From assembly GCA_025655595.1 (NCBI GenBank), contig JAHXIO010000011.1, positions 1-64,000 of the forward strand: DNA of 64,000 nucleotides, written 5' to 3'. Below are positions 8,082-16,706 of the stretch, in pieces; position 1 is the stretch's first letter, and every line of letters begins with the position of its first letter. The notes beneath the pieces are model-generated. The model was not told the DNA's origin and did not search any database. It was given only the letters and a program-made list of their open reading frames with translations. The position numbers were made by a program, and so were the translations under genes. Source of the stretch: Candidatus Thiodiazotropha sp. (ex Monitilora ramsayi). Lineage in GTDB: Bacteria > Pseudomonadota > Gammaproteobacteria > Chromatiales > Chromatiaceae.

Positions 8082-9326
8082 ATGCATTTGAAGAAAATAA
8101 CGCTTAGCCTGGTTGCTGCCGCCGTTGCGACTGTTTTTGCCGGTTGCCAGGCTACCGCCGCCAAACACGAGGGTGCCGCAGCACCGACAAAAATGGCGTC
8201 AGCCCAGATGGCGATGACCCCATCCGGACCGCCTCCGCTGGCACCATTGGGCGATGCCCCCATCCCGCCGGACAACAAGCTGACACCTGCCAAAGTGGAA
8301 CTCGGCAAACTGCTGTTTTTCGACCCACGAGTCGGCGGTGATGCATCAACCGGATGTTCCACCTGCCATGAACCCGAACAAGGCTGGGCCTGGGCGGAAG
8401 ACTTCTCCCGCGGCTATCCCGGTACGGTTCACTGGCGCAACAGTCAGTCCATCATCAACAGCGCCTACTTCCCCCGTCAGTTCTGGGCCGGCTCTGCCTC
8501 ATCCAATGAGAAACAGGCCAAGTCCGCTGCCAAGGGTGGTGTCGCGGGTAATGGTGAGGATGACATCATGGAAGCGCGTCTGGCTCTCATCCCTGAGTAC
8601 AGAAAACGCTTCAAAGAGGTGTTCGGCACCGAATGGCCGATCATCGATGATGTCTGGCACGCCATCGCCGCTTTCGAGCGCACCATGAACACCACCGGTG
8701 AGCACGAAGTACCGCTCGATAAATACCTCAAGGGAGACAAGGGTGCCCTGAGTGAAGAACAGGTTCGCGGTATGGCGCTGTTCAACGGCAAGGCAGGATG
8801 CATCAACTGCCACAACGGTGAACTGACCAGTGATACCGACTACCACAACATCGGTGTGCCGCCGAACAAGCGTTGGGAAGAGGACGGTCTCGCACAGATC
8901 ACCTTCCGCTTTGAACAGTATGCCAAAGGCCAGACTGAAGAAGGTTACCGCAATGCCAAGTCTGACTGGGGCTTTTACTACCGTTCAAAGAACAAATGGG
9001 ACAAGGGTAAGTTCCGTACCGCGCCACTGCGCTACATCGCTTACACCGCACCCTATATGCACAATGGTGTCTTCTATACCCTGGAAGAGGTGGTCGACTT
9101 CTATAATCGCGGTGGATTCGATGAGGAAGGACGCACCACGCTGTTCCCGGAAACCAAGAGTTCACTCATCAAGCCTCTCGGCCTGAGTGACCAGGAAAAG
9201 GAAGACCTGGTGGCCTTCCTGGAAGCATTCTCCGGTCCTGAGATCGAGATGGAGAAGCCGGAACAACCACCCTATGCTCCTCTGTTCACCATGGCTGATC
9301 TGAAAGCCGCACAGGAGGCAAAATAA
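8082..9326 (+). CDS. idrP: Second dihaem cytochrome c peroxidase-family protein, probable lipoprotein
   Basis: This 414-residue paralogue of the preceding gene has haem motifs CSTCH at residue 92 and CINCH at 240, followed by Ala-Pro-Tyr-Met-His-Asn-Gly. The N-terminus is a signal peptide ending in Val-Phe-Ala-Gly-Cys at residue 21, a fair lipobox. The mature protein may therefore be lipid-anchored, with an Ala/Pro-rich spacer to about residue 60 before the catalytic domain. Its stop overlaps the start of the Rieske gene by one base (TAATG). It is the second IdrP-type peroxidase. The split into one soluble and one lipid-anchored peroxidase is an inference from the signal sequences. Confidence 0.85.
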   Translation: MHLKKITLSLVAAAVATVFAGCQATAAKHEGAAAPTKMASAQMAMTPSGPPPLAPLGDAPIPPDNKLTPAKVELGKLLFFDPRVGGDASTGCSTCHEPEQGWAWAEDFSRGYPGTVHWRNSQSIINSAYFPRQFWAGSASSNEKQAKSAAKGGVAGNGEDDIMEARLALIPEYRKRFKEVFGTEWPIIDDVWHAIAAFERTMNTTGEHEVPLDKYLKGDKGALSEEQVRGMALFNGKAGCINCHNGELTSDTDYHNIGVPPNKRWEEDGLAQITFRFEQYAKGQTEEGYRNAKSDWGFYYRSKNKWDKGKFRTAPLRYIAYTAPYMHNGVFYTLEEVVDFYNRGGFDEEGRTTLFPETKSSLIKPLGLSDQEKEDLVAFLEAFSGPEIEMEKPEQPPYAPLFTMADLKAAQEAK

Positions 9327-9901
9327 TGACTGATCTGAAGAAAAAAGATGAGACTGCGGCTGAGCATGGCAAATGCATGTTGAATCGCCGACAGTTCCTG
9401 ATGTATTCAGGTTCTGCCGCGGCTGCCGCAAGCACAATCTCTATCAGCCTTTTCCCGGGTCAGGCCCAGGCGAAGGCACGCGTCGTTGGCTACCCGCGCA
9501 AGCTGGTTGCGAAGCTGAGTCAACTGAAAGACAACCAACCGCTGGATTTCAATTATCCTGACGACGGCCCCAACACCAGTTGTTTCGTGGTCAAGATGGA
9601 TGGCGCAAAAGCCGGTGGCGGTATCGGTCCTCAACGGGATGTCGTTGGATTCAGTTACCTCTGCACCCATCAGGGCGGTTATCTCACGGGTAAGTATCAG
9701 GCTGTGGGTGAACACCGTGTTCTGGGCCAGTGCCCATTGCATCTGTCCACTTACGATCTGACCCGTCATGGCATTATCGTTTCAGGTCAAGCTTACCAGA
9801 GTATCCCTCAGGTCCTGCTGGAACTGGATGGCGATGATATCTATGCCGTCGGCATGATGGGTCTTATTTTCGGCCGTAACGATAACCTGATGGAAGGCTA
9901 G
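9326..9901 (+). CDS. idrB: Rieske iron-sulfur small subunit, iodate reductase/arsenite oxidase type
   Basis: This 191-residue protein has a twin-arginine signal (Asn-Arg-Arg-Gln-Phe-Leu at residues 20-25, then a hydrophobic stretch), so the folded complex is expected to be exported by Tat. The Rieske ligands are Cys113-x-His115 and Cys136-x2-His139. The two cysteines that form the disulfide in bc1-type Rieske proteins are replaced by Gly and Leu, as in the arsenite oxidase small subunit. It overlaps the upstream peroxidase by one base and lies 13 bases before the molybdopterin gene. It carries electrons between the catalytic subunit and periplasmic cytochromes. AioB is the close alternative; the flanking peroxidases favour IdrB. 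Confidence 0.85.
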   Translation: MTDLKKKDETAAEHGKCMLNRRQFLMYSGSAAAAASTISISLFPGQAQAKARVVGYPRKLVAKLSQLKDNQPLDFNYPDDGPNTSCFVVKMDGAKAGGGIGPQRDVVGFSYLCTHQGGYLTGKYQAVGEHRVLGQCPLHLSTYDLTRHGIIVSGQAYQSIPQVLLELDGDDIYAVGMMGLIFGRNDNLMEG

Positions 9902-9914
9902 GAGGAGATAAACA

Positions 9915-12608
9915 ATGGCAACTAAATATTACCTTCCCGAAGACAAAACACCGCTGCCGCCGAAAAGCGCCGAAGTCCTTACCACCTGCTGCGACTACTG
10001 CATCGTTGCTTGTGGTTACAAGGTCTATCGCTGGCCGGTGGGTGTGCCTGACGGAGGCATGAAAGCGTCTGAAAACGCCTTTGGCGTCGACTTCCCCAGT
10101 GGCCCGCTGCAGGCATGGGTCGCACCGACGCAACACAATATCGTAATGCACAAGGGGCGTCCGCACAATGTCATCGTCATTCCCGACAAAGACGCCAAGG
10201 TTGTGAACATCAGCGGTGACTCCTCCATCCGTGGCGGCACGATCGCGCAGAAATGCTACAACCCTGACAAACCCACCAATGATCGTCTGATGTCGCCGAT
10301 GGTTCGTATCAACGGGACGCTGCAACCGGTCTCATGGGATATGGCACTGGATATAGCCACAGATCTGATGAAGTACACCGTCAAGCAGTATGGCGCCAAC
10401 GCCTACGGCATGAAGATCTACTCTTATCAGTTTGTTGAAAACACCTATGCCGGTTCCAAGTTTGCCCGTCGCTCCATGAAGACGGCCAACTGGACCATGC
10501 ACGACACGCCGGCCAACGTGACATCGACACCTGGTTTCCGGGATGCCGGTTTCGATAACTTCGGTCCTGCCTACAGGGACTGGGGCGACGCCGAGGTACT
10601 GATGATTTGCGGTACCGACCCCTACGAAACCAAAACCATGATCTTCAACCAGTTCATGAAACCTGCCATTGACAGCGGACAGAAGACGATCTGGCTGAAT
10701 GTGCGTGAAACTGCAGGCATCGCCTACGCCAAGAGCCGGGGCAACGCACTTTTCATCCAACTCGATCCTGGCACAGACACACCCGTATTGGGCGCCATCG
10801 CCCGTGTCATTATGGAAAACGGTTGGGAGGACAGTGACTGGATCAAGAAGTGGGTCAACAACAAGTGGGAGTCCAGCTCAGGCTTCGGCCAGGGTACCCG
10901 TAACACCCCATGGCAGTGGCGGACCACTTGGGGCAAATTCCAGACCAAGGGTTTTGAGGACTACAAGAAGTGGAACTTCGCACAGGATGAGTTCGATCCC
11001 AAGAACGCCGCCAAGGTTGCCAACATTCCGGTTGAGCAAATCTATCAGGCCGCTGAGTGGATGGCCAAGCCCAAGGCTGACGGCACCCGCCCGAAGACCT
11101 CCCTGGGTATCGAGAAGGGCTTCTACTGGTCCAACAACACCGGCAACACCAACGCGGTAAGCTCGCTGGCCACGATCTGTGGTGCAGGTGGTCGTCCCGG
11201 TCAGGTAGTCGGTCGCTTCGGCGGACATCAGCGCGGCGGTACCAGCGGTGGCGGCTACCCACGCAACAAGTCGGCACAGAAACGCCCCGGACGTCGTCGT
11301 CAGGCATTGGATTGTGATCGTTACTTCTACTCGGGCAACACCCGCTTTGCCCATGTGGTCGGCACCACCTGGATTCAGTCCATGTGCGGATCCGCGGGTT
11401 TGAACACCAAGTTCGAAGAGTTGGTGAGTAACAATCCGCATCAGGTGCGCTCCTTCGACAAAGCGGAGATCATCGAAACCCTGAAGAAGCGTATGGACAG
11501 CGGCGGTACGGTGGTACTGAACCAGGATATCTACTTGCGTGATCCCATCGGGTCCCGCTTCGCCGATATCGTGTTGCCGGCCGCAACCTGGGGTGAGGAG
11601 GACTTCGTCCGTGCCAATGGTGAACGTCGTATTCGTCTCTACTCCAAGTTCTATGACGCACCCGGCGACTCCAAACCTGACTGGTGGATCTTTGCCCAGC
11701 TCGGTAAGAAAATGGGCTTCGACGGTTTTGACTGGAAGAACTCAAACGATGTCTGTGAAGAGTCATCCCGTTTCAGCCGCGGTAACCGCAAGTCCTATCA
11801 CATGATCAAGGTCGCCGCCCACAAGGAGGGTAAGACCCTGCATGAGAAGCTGCGCGAACTGGGCACCGAGGGTATCCAGGGACCGGCCTTTTACAACTAC
11901 AAGACCGGTGAGCTGCTGGGCACTGTCCGCCTGCACGATACGACAATGTCAGAAGAGCAGATGGTGGCAGAGGGCCGTACCCAAGGCGCTAATATGGTCA
12001 ACAAAAAGGGGACTCACTTCAATTCGCAAACCGGTAAGGTGAACATCCAGAAACATCCCTGGAGCCTGTTCTCCGACTACTGGGTGTGGATGAAGCCAAA
12101 AGACGACGAGCTGTGGCACACCAACGGCCGTATCAACGAAATCTGGCAGTCCGGTTTCGATGATGTGGACCGACGCGCCTACATCTCCCAGCGTTGGCCC
12201 GAGAACTGGACCGAGATCCATCCGGACGATGCCGCCAAACGGGGCATCGAATCGGGTGACCAGGTTCTGCTCTACTCCGACCGTGTCCCCAACTTCAAGC
12301 AGACCATCAAAGGTGTGCACGGCAAGGACTTCAATTTTGCCGAATTGTTGAAGAACGGCTGGATCAAGTTGGACAAGGCAGCGGTAACGGCTGTGGCGAT
12401 CGTCACACCGCATGTGAAGAAGGGAACCATGTACTCCTACTTCATCAATACCGCTCAACCCTCCAATGCCCTGCAAGGCCGGGTACCGGACCAGATCAGC
12501 GGTAACTACAACTACAAGATGGGTGTAGCGCGGGTCAAGAAGATCGGCGAATCGAAATACAAGAGCGAGTTCCGTTCCATGTCTTTCGCTCCGCGTAATA
12601 TCGTTTGA
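9915..12608 (+). CDS. idrA: Molybdopterin oxidoreductase, iodate reductase catalytic subunit (AioA/IdrA family)
   Basis: This 897-residue protein of the DMSO reductase superfamily has no export signal of its own and presumably travels with the Tat-bearing Rieske partner. By count, the N-terminal cluster motif is Cys26-x2-Cys29-x3-Cys33-x70-Ser104. This is the same spacing as the [3Fe-4S] site of arsenite oxidase AioA, where Ser replaces the fourth Cys. Molybdopterin-binding blocks follow, and there is no obvious Cys or Sec ligand to Mo. The neighbouring dihaem peroxidases and Rieske gene are the recognised Idr signature, so iodate reduction to a lower iodine state is the best call. Arsenite oxidation is the alternative. 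AGGAGGAG precedes the start and a terminator follows the stop. Confidence 0.82.
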   Translation: MATKYYLPEDKTPLPPKSAEVLTTCCDYCIVACGYKVYRWPVGVPDGGMKASENAFGVDFPSGPLQAWVAPTQHNIVMHKGRPHNVIVIPDKDAKVVNISGDSSIRGGTIAQKCYNPDKPTNDRLMSPMVRINGTLQPVSWDMALDIATDLMKYTVKQYGANAYGMKIYSYQFVENTYAGSKFARRSMKTANWTMHDTPANVTSTPGFRDAGFDNFGPAYRDWGDAEVLMICGTDPYETKTMIFNQFMKPAIDSGQKTIWLNVRETAGIAYAKSRGNALFIQLDPGTDTPVLGAIARVIMENGWEDSDWIKKWVNNKWESSSGFGQGTRNTPWQWRTTWGKFQTKGFEDYKKWNFAQDEFDPKNAAKVANIPVEQIYQAAEWMAKPKADGTRPKTSLGIEKGFYWSNNTGNTNAVSSLATICGAGGRPGQVVGRFGGHQRGGTSGGGYPRNKSAQKRPGRRRQALDCDRYFYSGNTRFAHVVGTTWIQSMCGSAGLNTKFEELVSNNPHQVRSFDKAEIIETLKKRMDSGGTVVLNQDIYLRDPIGSRFADIVLPAATWGEEDFVRANGERRIRLYSKFYDAPGDSKPDWWIFAQLGKKMGFDGFDWKNSNDVCEESSRFSRGNRKSYHMIKVAAHKEGKTLHEKLRELGTEGIQGPAFYNYKTGELLGTVRLHDTTMSEEQMVAEGRTQGANMVNKKGTHFNSQTGKVNIQKHPWSLFSDYWVWMKPKDDELWHTNGRINEIWQSGFDDVDRRAYISQRWPENWTEIHPDDAAKRGIESGDQVLLYSDRVPNFKQTIKGVHGKDFNFAELLKNGWIKLDKAAVTAVAIVTPHVKKGTMYSYFINTAQPSNALQGRVPDQISGNYNYKMGVARVKKIGESKYKSEFRSMSFAPRNIV

Positions 12609-12634
12609 CCTGAACTCAACTGTCGTTGATTGAT

Positions 12635-12664
12635 AGGGGTGGCCATCGTGCCACCCCTTTTTTT
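12635..12664 (+). terminator. Intrinsic terminator after idrA
   Basis: A perfect nine-base stem (AGGGGTGGC / GCCACCCCT) with a six-base loop is followed by a run of seven Ts, 27 bases after the idrA stop. It is a textbook rho-independent terminator. Confidence 0.93.
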
Positions 12665-12956
12665 GTCACCCAAAGCATTATCCGCACTTTTTTGTGTGAT
12701 TCTGCACGATGGAAAAGTCGTTCTTATCAATAACAAAGTTTTAATCGTATGATCCAGGTGGCATATCGATTGCGAGCATACATATTATGGAAAACCATTA
12801 AGCCGACAATCGAAATTATAAAATTTCACAAAAAACACCCGCAAAAATGGGAATTTAATTTCACAATATTGAATTTTCTGTCATAGACTTAGAAAACTTC
12901 ACCCGTTGTCATGAGAAGTGAAGCGTAATCAAGACATCCAGTTCGAGGAGAGAGGA
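12665..12956. other. A/T-rich spacer between the idr cluster and a small unknown gene
   Basis: There is no open frame of note. The segment 12780-12895 is very A/T-rich and probably carries the promoter of the gene starting at 12957, but I cannot pick a clear -35/-10 pair. Confidence 0.4.
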
Positions 12957-13286
12957 ATGGCGGAAAAACGCAACCGCATGGGGCCCATCCCTTCAGATCC
13001 TGAGAATCACATCACCGAACAACAGGTTAATGGGCTAGTCATACTGAAGAAGTTTGGATGGAAGCTTGTCTGTGTCAGGCGTGCTCCCGATACGACAAGT
13101 ACAACAATCGTAAGAAACAAGCAGGAAGGAACCGTAGGTATTTTAGAATCTAATGGGATTCTAAAAATCACCAACTCCTTAAAGATCCGAAAACGCAAGA
13201 AAGAGAGTGTTGAAGAGCTCGAAATGAAGACTCAGCAGCTGATCGAGAGAATGTCTCACCTCTCCCATATCGGACGCTTTTTCTGA
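12957..13286 (+). CDS. Small basic protein of unknown function
   Basis: This 109-residue protein starts at the ATG preceded by GAGGAGAGAGG, an ideal ribosome site; a start 13 codons earlier has none. It is rich in Lys and Arg, with a central region that looks beta-rich and a C-terminal helix of about 30 residues containing many charged residues. I see no signal peptide, membrane span or metal motif, and I do not recognise the family. The strong ribosome site and normal codon use argue that it is real. It lies alone, downstream of the idr terminator and convergent with the haemoglobin gene. Confidence 0.6.
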   Translation: MAEKRNRMGPIPSDPENHITEQQVNGLVILKKFGWKLVCVRRAPDTTSTTIVRNKQEGTVGILESNGILKITNSLKIRKRKKESVEELEMKTQQLIERMSHLSHIGRFF

Positions 13287-13498
13287 TTACCGCTTCAGCG
13301 ACCTGGCTGTCGGTTTAGTCGTTTCAATTCATTCAGCCTCAATGCCTAAGTTGCAATCGAAAAGCCTGCTAATGCAAAACATTGAGATTCGAATTCAATT
13401 GCCTCAATACGTTATTAAGACAGTTATTGGTAATCGATCTAAGAATGAGACAAGAGACTGATACACGATCGGTACATATAGCGGTTTATAGAGAGCCG

Positions 13499-13945
13499 TC
13501 AACCGGCGTTTTCGGGTTGAATTTCTCCCCGGATAGCAATACCGCACATCCGTTCATGCTCAGATCGATTACGCATGAAATCTGCAGTTCTCCAGAAAGC
13601 TTTGCTAAGCGCCTTGCGTAGAGATGGATCGAGGTCCATCTCCTCCATGGCGCGATTCATACAGGTCATCCACTGATCACGTTCTGCAGTACCAATCGTA
13701 AATGGCATATGACGCGCTCTCAGGCGGGGATGACCATATTTCTGAATATAGAGATCAGGACCACCCAACCAACCGGATAGAAATAGGAAGAGTTTTTCCC
13801 GCGAGACTTTCAGGTTTTTGGCATGCATCTGCCTTAGCCCAGCGACGGCTTCCTCATGATCCATGATGTCATAGAAACGATCGACCAACTCCCTGACACC
13901 CTGCTCACCACCGATCTGTTCATAAGCTATCACAGTCTTAACCAC
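13499..13945 (-). CDS. Group II truncated haemoglobin
   Basis: This 148-residue globin carries the truncated-haemoglobin start (a Tyr-Glu-x-Ile-Gly-Gly block near residue 8), the Phe-Tyr block, and Tyr-Gly-His-Pro-Arg-Leu-Arg with the proximal His near residue 76. The Trp in Gln-Trp near the G helix is typical of group II. These proteins bind oxygen or nitric oxide and are linked to redox or NO defence. The GTG at 13945 is the assumed start, with GAGAG upstream. The C-terminal tail runs on to Glu-Asn-Ala-Gly. It stands alone, and no reductase partner is next to it. Confidence 0.88.
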   Translation of the reverse strand: MVKTVIAYEQIGGEQGVRELVDRFYDIMDHEEAVAGLRQMHAKNLKVSREKLFLFLSGWLGGPDLYIQKYGHPRLRARHMPFTIGTAERDQWMTCMNRAMEEMDLDPSLRKALSKAFWRTADFMRNRSEHERMCGIAIRGEIQPENAG

Positions 13946-14258
13946 CTGAGTTTCTCTCTTGCATAATAACGATTACACATCATGTCAGCCCGACAAAATA
14001 TACACCAATCTGGCCCAGTTCGATGACAATCCTCAACTCTTATAAATGGTTCCAGTGATTTAATTGACGCCAGACTGGCCTTGCATTCGGAAGATACGGC
14101 GCTCGCGTTCTCTCACCTTCCATGACCGAATGAATACGCACAGTTTGAAGGGTTCAGAAATACGCGGCTATTATACAATCCAGTATAATGCCAGCTTCAA
14201 GAGAGTCTTCACCAGCACAGAAACAGTTCGAGCCCGGCTTACTGAGTGAAGGGTTGAA
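13946..14258. promoter_or_regulatory. Divergent promoter region between haemoglobin and photolyase
   Basis: A perfect dyad ATTATAC-AATCCA-GTATAAT occupies 14170-14189, about 70 bases before the photolyase start, and includes a TATAAT that could serve as a -10 box. It could be an operator for the photolyase operon. No open frame in this stretch is convincing. Confidence 0.4.
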
Positions 14259-15704
14259 ATGACCTGTGCTATCGTCTGGTTTAGACGCGATCTGCGACTG
14301 ACCGACAATCCGGCCTTGGCTACCGCGCTACAATCCTGTCGAACGATTATACCCCTCTATATTCATCACCCGGATGACAAGACTCCCTGGCAACCTGGTG
14401 CAGCCAGTCGATGGTGGTTGCACCATAGTCTGTACAACCTAAGCCAGGCATTGAGACAACAATCGAGTCGACTCGTGATCGAGAGAGGTGAAGTCAACGT
14501 TGTTTTAAGGAGACTGATCAATAAGCATAACGTCACTCATCTCTTCTGGAATCGCCTCTACGACCCCTGGATTGTCGAACGTGACCATGTCATCCAACAG
14601 GCGTTCCAATCAGCGGGCGTTCATTGCCAGTGTTTCAATGCCTCCCTGCTCATTGAACCCTGGAAGATCACAACCCGCTCCGATCTTCCATTTCGGGTCT
14701 TCACACCCTTCTGGAACAGATGCCAGCAACTGTTGGCTTCAATCGACCATCCTATACCAAGGCCTGATGCTCTTCTCCCTCCGCCAAAAGGGATTGCATC
14801 ACTCACTCTCGAAAGCCTTGGGCTCCTACCGGCACACACATGGGATGAAGGCCTGACTTCGATATGGCATCCCGGCGAGACGGGCGCGTTGAATCAACTG
14901 AGAAGGTTCCTCGATACACGGCTCACGCAATATATCACCGACCGGGAGATACCGGGCCGTGCAGGCACCTCCCGTCTCTCCCCCCATCTGCATTTTGGTG
15001 AGATCGGGCCTCGACAGATCCTGCATGCACTGGGCGCCGCAACTATGGGAAGTGCAGATCATGGCAATGACAGCGCAAGGGGCTATCTCCGAGAGCTGGG
15101 CTGGCGTGAGTTTGCGCATCATCTGATCTACCATTTTCCTGAGACTCACCATTCTCCGCTTAACCCAAATTTTCACCATTTTCCCTGGTCATGGAGAGAT
15201 GAATCAGCCGAGACACTCTCCGCCTGGCAATATGGAGAAACCGGCATACCCATCGTCGATGCAGGTATGAGAGAACTCCGGCATACGGGTTGGATGCATA
15301 ACAGGGTACGCATGATTGTCGCCTCTCTGTTAACGAAAAACCTCGGCTTTCACTGGCTGGAGGGAGCACGCTGGTTTTGGAATACCCTGGTCGATGCAAA
15401 CCTGGCCAATAACACGCTCGGTTGGCAATGGACTGCCGGTTGTGGTGCTGACGCCGCACCCTTTTTTCGTATCTTCAACCCAATCAGACAGGGAAAACGA
15501 TTCGATCCCAAAGGCGACTATGTGAGACGATGGATACCGGAACTCGCGACGATACCGGATAAACATGTTCATGCCCCCTGGCTGGTTGACAAGAGACTGT
15601 TGATTAACTCGGGTATTGAACTGGGTAAAAGCTATCCTCAACCTATCATCGACTTGAAGTCATCACGGCAACAGGCATTGAGCCATTGGCATCGAATCAA
15701 ATGA
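14259..15704 (+). CDS. phrB: Deoxyribodipyrimidine photolyase (class I CPD photolyase)
   Basis: This 481-residue flavoprotein repairs UV-induced cyclobutane pyrimidine dimers using light. The N-terminal antenna domain opens with Val-Trp-Phe-Arg-Arg-Asp-Leu-Arg. The C-terminal FAD domain shows Gly-Trp-Arg-Glu-Phe, the Trp-Met-His-Asn-Arg-Val-Arg-Met block and the Asn-Asn-x-Leu-Gly-Trp-Gln-Trp block. Length matches E. coli Phr (about 470). The following DUF523/DUF1722 gene starts 13 bases later, the same pairing as ybgA-phr in E. coli, so the two are probably an operon. A dyad lies in its upstream region. Confidence 0.95.
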   Translation: MTCAIVWFRRDLRLTDNPALATALQSCRTIIPLYIHHPDDKTPWQPGAASRWWLHHSLYNLSQALRQQSSRLVIERGEVNVVLRRLINKHNVTHLFWNRLYDPWIVERDHVIQQAFQSAGVHCQCFNASLLIEPWKITTRSDLPFRVFTPFWNRCQQLLASIDHPIPRPDALLPPPKGIASLTLESLGLLPAHTWDEGLTSIWHPGETGALNQLRRFLDTRLTQYITDREIPGRAGTSRLSPHLHFGEIGPRQILHALGAATMGSADHGNDSARGYLRELGWREFAHHLIYHFPETHHSPLNPNFHHFPWSWRDESAETLSAWQYGETGIPIVDAGMRELRHTGWMHNRVRMIVASLLTKNLGFHWLEGARWFWNTLVDANLANNTLGWQWTAGCGADAAPFFRIFNPIRQGKRFDPKGDYVRRWIPELATIPDKHVHAPWLVDKRLLINSGIELGKSYPQPIIDLKSSRQQALSHWHRIK

Positions 15705-15717
15705 GCTGGCAAATATA

Positions 15718-16683
15718 ATGAACTCCGTAAAAAGCCCACCTCACCCTATAGTCGGTGTCAGCGCCTGCCTGCTGGGCCACCAGGTCCGCTACGACGGAGG
15801 GCACAAAAAGAACGCTTTTATCACGGATTCATTGAGCGAGCATCTTGAGCTATTACCAATCTGTCCAGAGACTGAGATCGGTCTTGGCATACCCCGGCCC
15901 ACAATACGCTTAATGGGTGATATCGAACATCCCAGACTGGTTGGTACGGTCGATCCGACCATGGACGTCACCGATACCATGGAATGCTATTCCGAACGTC
16001 AGGTTCAGAAGCTTGGCGAACTCTGCGGCTATATCCTGAAAAAGGATTCACCCAGTTGCGGTATGGAGCGGGTTAAGATTTACAATGTATCGGGAACTCA
16101 CCCAACCCGCAGAGGCAGTGGGGTGTTCGCGCGTATCCTGATGCAGCGTCATCCCCTTTTACCTGTAGAGGAGGAGGGACGACTCAATGATGCGGTACTG
16201 AGGGAGAACTTCATCAATCGCATATTTGTCATGCAGCGCTGGCGGTCGATGCATCAAACAGGATTGACCGCCGCACGCATGATCGAGTTTCACACCGCGC
16301 ATAAATACCTTGTCATGGCCCACTCCCAGGCAGCTTATCAGCGACTTGGCAGACTCCTGTCCGATCTCTCCAATAGAGATCTCTCAGCCATTGCCCAGGT
16401 CTATATCGAAGAGTTGATGCCGACCCTGAAACGGCGGGTCACCCGCCGCCGCCACGTCAATGTTCTGCAACACATCATGGGCTACCTTAAAAAGCACATA
16501 GAAAGTGGTGATAAAGTGGAGCTGAGTGAGAGTATCGAGGCCTATCGTCGCGGTGAAACACCGTTGGTGGTTCCGATCACACTGTTGAGACACTATTTTC
16601 GAAGACATCACGATCCTTATATGGAGCAGCAGATCTACCTCCGACCCTACCCTGAGAAACTGGGGCTCCGAAACACAATCTGA
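15718..16683 (+). CDS. DUF523-DUF1722 protein (YbbK/YbgA type)
   Basis: This 321-residue two-domain protein has an N-terminal DUF523 (about residues 10-150; Gly-Val-Ser-Ala-Cys-Leu-Leu-Gly at the front, further conserved Cys in Cys-Pro-Glu and Ser-Pro-Ser-Cys-Gly) and a C-terminal DUF1722 (about residues 190-310), as in E. coli YbgA. The function is not established. DUF523 proteins have conserved cysteines that could bind metal, and the domain pair often accompanies photolyase genes. Here it follows phrB by 13 bases and probably shares its transcript. The DNA repair link is inferred from neighbourhood only. Confidence 0.9.
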   Translation: MNSVKSPPHPIVGVSACLLGHQVRYDGGHKKNAFITDSLSEHLELLPICPETEIGLGIPRPTIRLMGDIEHPRLVGTVDPTMDVTDTMECYSERQVQKLGELCGYILKKDSPSCGMERVKIYNVSGTHPTRRGSGVFARILMQRHPLLPVEEEGRLNDAVLRENFINRIFVMQRWRSMHQTGLTAARMIEFHTAHKYLVMAHSQAAYQRLGRLLSDLSNRDLSAIAQVYIEELMPTLKRRVTRRRHVNVLQHIMGYLKKHIESGDKVELSESIEAYRRGETPLVVPITLLRHYFRRHHDPYMEQQIYLRPYPEKLGLRNTI

Positions 16684-16706
16684 AAAACATACAGATATCG
16701 GTATTT

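Noticed and set aside
9915..12608. Assignment as arsenite oxidase AioA
   Set aside because: The fold and cluster motif fit, but arsenite oxidase clusters do not carry two dihaem peroxidases; that arrangement is typical of Idr. Phylogeny is needed to be certain.
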